Assembly: GCA_030673205.1 (NCBI GenBank)
Contig: DAOVJP010000011.1
Span: forward strand, 1-13,074
Reading direction: 5' to 3'
Source: Thermoplasmata archaeon
GTDB taxonomy: Archaea; Thermoplasmatota; Thermoplasmata; JAGHBH01
DNA: 13,074 nucleotides
Within the stretch, counting starts at the first letter, position 1; every line of letters starts with the position of its first letter. This document shows positions 1-5,060 of this stretch, piece by piece. The notes beneath the pieces were generated by a model. That model was not told the DNA's origin and made no database searches. It worked only from the letters and a program-made list of their open reading frames with translations. A program made the translations under genes and the position numbers.

Positions 1-45
1 ATTTCCAACAACCACCAAAACACTAGAAACGCCATTCTTCACCAT
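1..45 (-). CDS. Partial gene at left edge (first 15 codons)
   Basis: An ATG at 45-43 on the minus strand opens a frame that stays open to the window edge. It encodes Met-Val-Lys-Asn-Gly followed by a hydrophobic stretch (VSSVLVVVGN). It begins 4 bases after the stop of the upstream 104-residue gene, which is typical operon spacing. The hydrophobic run could be a first beta strand of a nucleotide-binding or receiver-type fold, but 15 residues cannot identify a family. A G-rich stretch lies upstream, but there is no clear GGAGG. It may be a chance open frame. Confidence 0.35.
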   Translation of the reverse strand, partial: MVKNGVSSVLVVVGN

Positions 46-49
46 AAAA

Positions 50-364
50 CTAGACGCCCCCGCCCCTGTCATTACGGTGTTCTTCCACAATGCTTCTGCC
101 CCCCTCTCTGCTCAGCTTCCTGCCGCGGTTGGCAATGGCCATAAACTCGTTCATCATTTTGGAGAACTTCCGGGATTCAACCCGCTCTAGTAGATGGGAG
201 TCGGTCGAAAAGGCCAACAACACAAAAGGAAGTTTGTCCATGGTGACCTCCCCCCTGGAAACACCCGCTGCCACACAACACCTATCAACAAGATTTCCGG
301 CAAAAAAAGGATCGACATGCCTCTGGGCAACAGCGATCAACTCCCGATACAGTTCAGAACTCAT
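50..364 (-). CDS. Small helical protein, 104 aa, with cysteine-containing shared module
   Basis: I do not recognise a named family. The protein is soluble, looks largely alpha-helical, has no signal peptide or membrane segment, and ends in a polar Arg/Glu/Gly-rich tail (residues 80-104). Residues 20-50 match without gaps a motif also present in the 75-residue protein at 4823-5050 and near the N-terminus of the 287-residue protein at 1524-2387: Cys30, then a small or polar residue four positions later (Gly34), a branched hydrophobic (Val35), an acidic residue (Glu39) and Leu45. The ATG overlaps the stop of the upstream receiver gene as ATGA, and AAGGAGG lies 7 bases before it (minus strand, 378-372), so the start is well supported. 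Translational coupling to the receiver suggests the two act together. A partner or adaptor role is inference only. Confidence 0.75.
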   Translation of the reverse strand: MSSELYRELIAVAQRHVDPFFAGNLVDRCCVAAGVSRGEVTMDKLPFVLLAFSTDSHLLERVESRKFSKMMNEFMAIANRGRKLSREGGRSIVEEHRNDRGGGV

Positions 365-723
365 GAAAGCGCCTCCTTGATCGCCTCGAGAAGAACAGGG
401 ACCTCGAACGGTTTTCCCACCAAACTAACAGCTCCAGCATCCAAAGCCGCCTGCCGTTTCTCTGGAGAATAGAGAGCAGTAAGAACAACGATCTTTGCCT
501 CCAGATAAGAACCGGAGATCTCACGAATGGCATCGATACCATGCTTTTTAGGCATGGCAAGGTCCATCAAAACGATATCTGGCTCCAACTCCTTATACAT
601 CTCCACGGCCTCAACACCATCACACGCCTCCCCGACAACATCGTAATCATTAAGTGAAAGGACGGTCACCAATGCCCGTCGGGTTAAAACAGAATCCTCG
701 GCAACCAACACCCGCACGCTCAT
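361..723 (-). CDS. Stand-alone CheY-like response regulator receiver
   Basis: A 120-residue single-domain receiver. It shows the acidic pair Glu9-Asp10, the phospho-acceptor Asp54 in a DIVLMDLAMP context, Thr82 and Lys104 in a KPF motif, which is the full set for phosphorylation. There is no DNA-binding or enzyme domain, so it should act by protein contact. The loop after the phospho-site reads MPKKHGI, close to MPKTHGI in the cheY product at 7816-8184, so the two are likely related. It starts inside the stop of the Lrp-type gene (ATGA overlap), with GGGGGATGA upstream, and its own stop overlaps the next start. It may be phosphorylated by the CheA encoded downstream, either as a second output or as a phosphate sink, or by an unlinked kinase. 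The receiver assignment is firm; the partner is not known. Confidence 0.93.
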   Translation of the reverse strand: MSVRVLVAEDSVLTRRALVTVLSLNDYDVVGEACDGVEAVEMYKELEPDIVLMDLAMPKKHGIDAIREISGSYLEAKIVVLTALYSPEKRQAALDAGAVSLVGKPFEVPVLLEAIKEALS

Positions 724-1280
724 TTGTCATCCCCCACGATCAAACCGAACAACACCGGCTCCGGCATCCTCTTCTCCTCTCCTTCATCAATAACTTTCAA
801 TAGAACATCCCTACAAGAATTCTTCAACATCCCCTCGCCCGAGAACACAAAACTCTCCACGACCTCAACGTACTCGGACAACTGAGCTTGGACTGCGTGC
901 AAAAAAACATCCACCTCTCGCACACTCCTAAACGCACAGATCAATACATGGGTAACACTACGGCCAGAAACCCGATACACGCCCATAATATTGGAATTGG
1001 ACAACAACAGGCTCTCAACACCCTTATGTCCCTTGAATCGCCAACCCTCAGAAGTGATCTTGACATGAAGTATCACAAAAGCATTCAGCCCTAACGCCCC
1101 CATATCCACATCCGCTTTGTATCCTCTCACAACACCCATCTTTTCCAGTTTAGCACGGATCTTGCCCACGCCCGCAGCTGAAAGCCCCATCTCTCCAGCA
1201 ACAGCCACATTGGACGCCATGGGGTCGACGACAAACGCTCGCAACACAGTCAACTCATTCTCTGACAACGACACAGCCAT
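720..1280 (-). CDS. Lrp/AsnC-family transcriptional regulator
   Basis: A 186-residue protein with an N-terminal winged helix-turn-helix (about residues 6-52; the recognition region contains LSAAGVGKIRAKLEKMGVV) followed by a region matching the Lrp ligand-sensing RAM fold (about 65-145; YRVSGRS, then a strand, then an amphipathic helix and an EVVESFVFS strand). A C-terminal extension of about 35 residues (MPEPVLFGLIVGDDK at the end) is longer than usual. Members bind palindromic DNA as dimers or octamers and often repress their own gene; inverted repeats lie in the promoter region upstream. It heads the minus-strand operon with the receiver gene. No Shine-Dalgarno precedes ATG 1280. TTG at 1268 (codon 5) is an alternative leaderless start that would give a more typical Lrp N-terminus. 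Confidence 0.85.
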   Translation of the reverse strand: MAVSLSENELTVLRAFVVDPMASNVAVAGEMGLSAAGVGKIRAKLEKMGVVRGYKADVDMGALGLNAFVILHVKITSEGWRFKGHKGVESLLLSNSNIMGVYRVSGRSVTHVLICAFRSVREVDVFLHAVQAQLSEYVEVVESFVFSGEGMLKNSCRDVLLKVIDEGEEKRMPEPVLFGLIVGDDK

Positions 1281-1305
1281 AATGGCTTATATAAACAATC
1301 AACTA

Positions 1306-1317
1306 CAAATACTTTTA
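1306..1317 (-). promoter_or_regulatory. Candidate TATA box for the Lrp-receiver operon
   Basis: Read on the minus strand, this is TAAAAGTATTTG. Its centre is about 31 bases upstream of ATG 1280, which would place a transcription start a few bases before that codon and give a nearly leaderless mRNA, consistent with the missing Shine-Dalgarno. A stronger-looking TTTATATAA lies at 1295-1287, but it is so close that its transcript would begin inside the reading frame, near TTG 1268. A third A/T-rich candidate is at about 1360-1348. I cannot decide among them by eye. Confidence 0.35.
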
Positions 1318-1373
1318 CCTACTTGCGACAATATGCATTTTTAGGTTCATAAAATAAACCGCTAGGGCGAAAA

Positions 1374-1388
1374 AAGTGAATGTCACTT
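1374..1388. promoter_or_regulatory. Perfect inverted repeat, candidate operator
   Basis: AAGTGA-ATG-TCACTT is a perfect 6-base inverted repeat with a 3-base centre. It lies between the two divergent promoters, upstream of the Lrp-type gene. The 15-base palindrome size fits the kind of site Lrp-family dimers bind, so autoregulation is plausible. Binding by this particular regulator is inference. Confidence 0.4.
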
Positions 1389-1391
1389 GTT

Positions 1392-1407
1392 CTCCAGTAT
1401 TGTGGAG
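1392..1407. promoter_or_regulatory. Second inverted repeat in the divergent region
   Basis: CTCCA and TGGAG form a perfect 5-base inverted repeat separated by GTATTG. It starts four bases after the first palindrome, so the two could be neighbouring operator half-sites. No T-run follows it, so it does not look like a terminator. Confidence 0.3.
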
Positions 1408-1462
1408 CATATGACGCAGCACGCCAGAGAGTTTATCAAATTAACTCAAAGGCGATATGAAG

Positions 1463-1490
1463 TTTATATAAGATACCAAAAGTATATATT
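1463..1490 (+). promoter_or_regulatory. Two candidate TATA boxes for the plus-strand operon
   Basis: TTTATATAAG (1463-1472) and AAAAGTATATATT (1478-1490) are both good archaeal TATA-like elements. With initiation about 25 bases downstream, they would start transcripts near 1492 and 1511, giving leaders of roughly 30 and 13 bases before ATG 1524. No Shine-Dalgarno lies in 1500-1523, in contrast to nearly every internal gene of the operon, so the first cistron looks leaderless or short-leadered. Confidence 0.5.
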
Positions 1491-1523
1491 TGGTGTTGTC
1501 ACATTCAACAGCCGGGCATATAA

Positions 1524-2387
1524 ATGAAAGAGAATGGCAGAAGGGATCATCCGTCAAAGAATAAGAACAACAACAAACAAAACAACACCCTCAGGCCACA
1601 GGCATCAGAATTCTTTGACCAGATAGAAACAATATTCAAACAAACAAAACTCAAAGACCAAGCCCGCCAGATAATCATTAAAGAATGTGAAGAGAACAAT
1701 ATCGCACCACAGGACCTCACACTCGAAAATGGAGCAATGATCGTTCTCGGATTCATGACCACGGCCGGAGAATATTTGAGCCCGGAGGAATGGGGCGAAC
1801 TGGACAAGCAACTAAAAGCACTCGTGGGCACAGAAAAAAAACACCCGATAAGAGGGAAAGTGCGTGGCTCTATCCTATCAGCAACCCTCCAATACACCGC
1901 ACACAAAGGTGGACAAGAATCCCTAACAAGAGTGAAAGAACAAGCAGACCTAGAACATGAGATCCACAGCGAAACATGGTATCCTCTCTCCGTCCATCAT
2001 GATCTACTGACCGCCATCGAAACCAGGATGGGAACAAAACAAGGAAACAGATTCAAAGACATCGGAAAATACCTCCTCACCCAACGCACCATGACAGAAA
2101 CAAAACATTGGTTCGAGAATCACAACCGGAGCATACTGCAAATCATGCAGAACATGCAAGAGATACTCCAATTGAACAGCTTCCTCATATCAACCGAGAC
2201 ACCCGCAGAGACCACCATCCAATACGAAGGAGCATCATCCCCACCGATCCAAGACTTCATCACCGGCATCTGCCAGGGAATCCTAGAACTCCACAAAACA
2301 AAAGCAACCATCACCATGGGAGAAGGCGAAGCAGAAGACACGTCGAAGATAACCATCGCGGTGAACACTCAGGGGGCGGCTAAATGA
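1524..2387 (+). CDS. Helical module fused to a DUF2378/V4R-like sensory domain
   Basis: A 287-residue protein without signal peptide or membrane segment, so probably cytosolic. Residues 1-25 are a basic, Asn-rich tail. Residues 28-100 carry the helical module shared with the two small proteins of this window (Cys55, Asn59, Ile60, Asp64). Residues 114-282 begin with RGSIL, contain WYPL (152-155) and an IGKYL helix, and end with a helix-strand-strand unit (FITGICQGILELH, then KITIAV). From memory this pattern resembles the TIGR02265/DUF2378 family of bacteria and, more distantly, V4R or haem-NO-binding folds. Those families bind ligands or cofactors, but I see no conserved His or Cys set that would prove one here. 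It is the first gene downstream of the plus-strand promoter and may be an intracellular sensor or adaptor feeding the che system. The fold assignment is tentative. Confidence 0.7.
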   Translation: MKENGRRDHPSKNKNNNKQNNTLRPQASEFFDQIETIFKQTKLKDQARQIIIKECEENNIAPQDLTLENGAMIVLGFMTTAGEYLSPEEWGELDKQLKALVGTEKKHPIRGKVRGSILSATLQYTAHKGGQESLTRVKEQADLEHEIHSETWYPLSVHHDLLTAIETRMGTKQGNRFKDIGKYLLTQRTMTETKHWFENHNRSILQIMQNMQEILQLNSFLISTETPAETTIQYEGASSPPIQDFITGICQGILELHKTKATITMGEGEAEDTSKITIAVNTQGAAK

Positions 2388-2429
2388 CACATCAATGGAG
2401 ACTTAGAGAGAATAGAGGATGTGATACGA

Positions 2430-2648
2430 ATGACTGATTGCGAATATCTGGCAGGCTGCCCGTTCTTCAACGACAACATGACGAACATGCCAACAACTGC
2501 CGACAGGTTAAAGAGAAAATACTGTAAAGAAGACAACTCGACGTGCGCGAGGTATGTGATCGCGACAAAGCTTGGCAAGCCCAAGGTACCCAGGGACCTT
2601 TTTCCCAACGATGAGAAGCGGACCAAGGTAATACTTGAGGAAGGATAA
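2430..2648 (+). CDS. Small four-cysteine protein (CX5C...CX6C)
   Basis: A 72-residue soluble protein beginning MTDCEYLAGC. Counted from this Met, cysteines fall at 4, 10, 32 and 39, in a CX5C-PFF and YC-X6-C-ARY arrangement, followed by VPRDLFPND. From memory, short proteins of this pattern occur near sensory and signalling genes in archaea and in deltaproteobacteria, but I know of no established function. Four spaced cysteines suggest a metal or iron-sulfur site. I chose ATG 2430 over the in-frame GTG 2421 because the GAGG at 2415-2418 is only 2 bases from the GTG but 11 from the ATG. It sits 42 bases after the 287-residue gene and 44 before the binding-protein gene, within the same operon. 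A redox-sensing role is a guess. Confidence 0.8.
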   Translation: MTDCEYLAGCPFFNDNMTNMPTTADRLKRKYCKEDNSTCARYVIATKLGKPKVPRDLFPNDEKRTKVILEEG

Positions 2649-2662
2649 AAGGACCAAGGTAA
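2620..2662 (+). repeat. 12-base direct repeat across the end of the four-cysteine gene
   Basis: GGACCAAGGTAA occurs at 2620-2631, inside the last codons, and again at 2651-2662, just after the stop, 31 bases apart start to start. It may be a small local duplication at the edge of the compositionally different segment, or chance in a purine-rich stretch. Confidence 0.5.
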
Positions 2663-2692
2663 AGATGAATAAATGAAAAAGAGGTGTAATAA

Positions 2693-3922
2693 ATGAATAA
2701 AAAGATGATATGTGGAGTAGTAAGCATAATGGTAGTGGCTCTCTTAATAACATCAATGATATATATGGGCTACTTTGAGAAAGAGGAGGAAGAAGAAGCT
2801 ATCGGAGAGACCAACGGGATAACGGAGGACACCATTACCATTGGGTCTTCCGCAGCTATCACCGGGCATGCCAGTTTCTTAGGCTCACAGACAATCAACG
2901 GTTCACTGGCATATATCAAAGAGATAAATGCCAATGGGGGTATTCACGGCAGACAGATCAGACTGATCAGCTATGACGACCAATATGATCCTCCCCAGAC
3001 TGTTACCAACACTCAGAAATTGATTGTGGAAGATGAAGCATTTCTCCTATTCGACTATGTGGGAACTCCCACCTCGGTAAAGATCATAGACACGGCCCAG
3101 GAAGCAAATATCCCCTTGGTGGGGCTCTTCACAGGCGCTGAAGCCCTACGCGAGCCTTTCAGGCCGTATATCTTTAACGCCAGGGCCTCATATTATGATG
3201 AGACTGGTGCCGCAGTCGACCATTTCGTGGACGATCTGGGCTTTACCAAGATAGCTGTGCTCTACCAGGAGGACGCCTTTGGCCTTGCAGGACTCACGGG
3301 TGTTGAATTGGGGCTTGTGGAACATGGCTTAAATGTAGCTGCAAAGGCCACATATGTGCGAGGTACCATGGATGTGGAAGATGCCCTTGAGACGATCGAG
3401 GCATCAGACGCAGAAGCGGTGGTTATGATCGGGACCTATTCCCCGCTGGCGAAATTTGTGACCCTTGCAAGAGACCAGGGATACAGCCCATACTTCCACA
3501 CAGTGTCTTTTGTCGGCTCGGAGGCCTTTGCAGAAGAATTGATCGACAGGTCAGGAGGGAATGTGGCCGATGTAACCGATGGTCACAAGATCCTCGTTAC
3601 CCAGGTTGTACCTTCTCCCGACTCAATTGAACTGTCATTAGTGGAGGAGTATCTGAATCTATCTGCAAAATATTTCCCGCAGGACTCACCAAATTATGTG
3701 GCACTGGAAGGATTCCTGAATGCAAAGATTCTAGTCCAGGCCCTTGAGGCAGCTGGAGAAGACCTCACAAGAACGAATTTTGTCAATGCAATGGAGTCAA
3801 TAAGCGGCTATGATCCGGGGATCGGGAAGACGATCACCTATGGCACCGATGACCATCGAGGACTGGACGAGGTCTATCTATCACATTTTGTAGGCGGGAG
3901 TTTTGTGCTGTTCGAGGCATAA
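2693..3922 (+). CDS. Membrane-tethered periplasmic-binding-type protein (LivK-like, PBP type 1)
   Basis: A 409-residue protein of the branched-chain amino acid/amide binding family. Residues 8-27 are a hydrophobic segment followed by an acidic linker (EKEEEEE, 29-35). There is no Cys after the hydrophobic run, so it looks anchored by an uncleaved helix rather than as a lipoprotein. The binding fold starts at about residue 46 (ITIGSSAAITG), with NARASYYDETGA at 162-173, IAVLYQED near 187 and a C-terminal lobe to 409. Family members bind amino acids, amides, short organic acids or related solutes in a cleft; the ligand here cannot be told. No permease or ATPase gene follows, so a transport role is unlikely locally. 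Next to a receptor, it resembles the binding-protein partners of Halobacterium transducers such as BasB. The start is supported by GAGGTG at 2681-2686. Its base composition is G-rich, unlike the che genes. Confidence 0.88.
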   Translation: MNKKMICGVVSIMVVALLITSMIYMGYFEKEEEEEAIGETNGITEDTITIGSSAAITGHASFLGSQTINGSLAYIKEINANGGIHGRQIRLISYDDQYDPPQTVTNTQKLIVEDEAFLLFDYVGTPTSVKIIDTAQEANIPLVGLFTGAEALREPFRPYIFNARASYYDETGAAVDHFVDDLGFTKIAVLYQEDAFGLAGLTGVELGLVEHGLNVAAKATYVRGTMDVEDALETIEASDAEAVVMIGTYSPLAKFVTLARDQGYSPYFHTVSFVGSEAFAEELIDRSGGNVADVTDGHKILVTQVVPSPDSIELSLVEEYLNLSAKYFPQDSPNYVALEGFLNAKILVQALEAAGEDLTRTNFVNAMESISGYDPGIGKTITYGTDDHRGLDEVYLSHFVGGSFVLFEA

Positions 3923-3937
3923 AAGGAGGAATAGAAG

Positions 3938-4777
3938 ATGAAACTAAGCTGGTTAATAATACTGCCCATTGTGGCGCTGGTACTGCTATCCGGAGTAGTG
4001 AATGTAGTGGTAACATCATACATACTGGATGAGAAGATAGAAGACGATCTCAATGGCAAAGAAGTAAATGTTCTGAACAGTTTGAGTCGAAGGATATACG
4101 GAGATGTCCAGGAAGGGTACTCAGCCGCTGTAACGGATGTTATATTTGAAGAGCGAAATAGACGAAGGGAAGAGATCGATTACATAGTCGTCTTTGACGA
4201 TGAGGGTGAGATCTTAGCCCATACGTTTACTACCGCCATACCAGATGAGATCCAACATCTGGATGAACCATTTCATACTGAGGAGTATAAGATAAAGACG
4301 GTTGAAATAAGTGATGCCCATGATGGCGATGGTGAAGCTGAAGAGCTATACGATGTCTCCATACCGATATACAACGATGTTAATCTCCAGGTAGGGTCTA
4401 TACATATAGGGTATTGCAAAGAGCACCTTGCTCGTGAGAAAAATGCCCTGACCAATGTGGCACTCGGTGTCACAGTCGTGGTTGCGATCGCCGCGATTGT
4501 TGTTGCGGCTTTTGTAACCAGATCGATCGTCAGACCGATCAAAGACCTTACCGGCATAGCTGAAAAAGTAAAAAACGGCAATTTAGCTGTAAAAGCCGAA
4601 CCCAAGGGAACGGACGAAGTGATCGAACTGTCCGAGGCCTTCAACCAGATGATCCTCAGTGTTAGACTCGTGGCCGGAGAAATGTACGGGACTGAAGAGC
4701 CAACAGAGGCACCAGCATCCGAAGCGCCTGCGCCGGAGGCACCCCCCGAAGCACCATCCGAGGAAACCACGGAGTAG
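3938..4777 (+). CDS. Cache-HAMP membrane protein lacking a signalling domain
   Basis: A 279-residue protein with a receptor-like front end and no output domain. TM1 is at about 4-27. An extracellular region at about 30-168 looks like a single Cache/PAS-type domain (DYIVVFDDEGEILAHTF, then YDVSIPI and GSIHIGY strands). TM2 is at about 171-194, and a HAMP domain at about 195-246 (begins RSIVRPIKDL; DEVIELSEAFNQM in helix 2). After HAMP there is only a short linker and a tail of about 28 residues rich in Glu, Pro and Ala. There is no methyl-accepting, kinase or cyclase domain. Stop TAG 4775 is followed by intergenic sequence with no leftover signalling frame, so this is not an obvious frameshift. 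It starts 15 bases after the binding-protein gene, with GGAGGA at 3925-3930. It might relay between the binding protein and the receptor at 5061 through HAMP-HAMP contact; this is inference. Confidence 0.85.
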   Translation: MKLSWLIILPIVALVLLSGVVNVVVTSYILDEKIEDDLNGKEVNVLNSLSRRIYGDVQEGYSAAVTDVIFEERNRRREEIDYIVVFDDEGEILAHTFTTAIPDEIQHLDEPFHTEEYKIKTVEISDAHDGDGEAEELYDVSIPIYNDVNLQVGSIHIGYCKEHLAREKNALTNVALGVTVVVAIAAIVVAAFVTRSIVRPIKDLTGIAEKVKNGNLAVKAEPKGTDEVIELSEAFNQMILSVRLVAGEMYGTEEPTEAPASEAPAPEAPPEAPSEETTE

Positions 4778-4793
4778 CCAGGAAGGTGATAAG

Positions 4794-4850
4794 ATGAAAA
4801 ATCGAAGAAAGGAGGTGAGAACATGGCAAACCCCTATGCGGAAAAGATAG
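4794..4850 (+). other. Possible 18-codon leader ORF overlapping the next gene start
   Basis: ATG 4794 has its own good ribosome site (AAGGTGAT, 4783-4790) and encodes an 18-residue basic peptide starting MKNRRKEV, ending at TAG 4848-4850. It overlaps, in another frame, the start of the 75-residue gene, and the strong GGAGGTGA of that gene lies inside it. It could be a coupling or leader ORF, or simply a remnant at a composition boundary. There is no evidence that the peptide is made. Confidence 0.25.
4811..4818 (+). promoter_or_regulatory. Strong ribosome-binding site
   Basis: GGAGGTGA, 4 bases before ATG 4823, is close to a full complement of the archaeal 16S rRNA 3' end. It fixes the start of the 75-residue gene rather than ATG 4794. 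Confidence 0.8.
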
Positions 4851-5050
4851 AACGCCTGCTCTCGCCTCTGATCGGTGATTTCATGGCCAAAATGGCCATG
4901 AAAAGCCAATGCAAAGGCCTAGGCATCACACCCGACGAGATAGGCCCACAACACCTCGACGACCTCGCCAAAAAGATAGGCGAGGCCCTAGCATTCCACG
5001 GCCATAAAGAGGAAACGGACAGGATAGTAGCTACGATAAAGAGAATGTAG
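4823..5050 (+). CDS. Small helical protein, 75 aa, carrying the shared cysteine module
   Basis: A soluble, probably all-helical protein with no signal peptide, and no family I can name. It is essentially the shared module alone: Cys30, Gly34, Ile35, a TPDE turn, Ile40, Leu45, then an amphipathic helix to residue 75. Its first 45 residues align without gaps to the 104-residue minus-strand protein, with the cysteine at residue 30 in both. It sits between the Cache-HAMP gene and the receptor gene, 10 bases before the receptor start, which suggests a job at the receptor or signalling complex. Its base composition is C-rich like the che genes and unlike the sensory genes on either side. It could be a small adaptor or dimerisation unit; this is inference. 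Confidence 0.8.
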   Translation: MANPYAEKIERLLSPLIGDFMAKMAMKSQCKGLGITPDEIGPQHLDDLAKKIGEALAFHGHKEETDRIVATIKRM

Positions 5051-5060
5051 GTGATATGAT

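Noticed and set aside
1392..1407. Inverted repeat as a transcription terminator
   Set aside because: No T-run follows on either strand and it lies in a divergent promoter region, not after a gene.
2421..2429. GTG start for the four-cysteine protein
   Set aside because: The GAGG site is only 2 bases before the GTG; spacing fits ATG 2430.
3938..4822. Cache-HAMP gene as a frameshifted receptor
   Set aside because: The bases after the HAMP in all frames show no methyl-accepting coiled-coil sequence, and the next gene begins within 46 bases with its own strong ribosome site.
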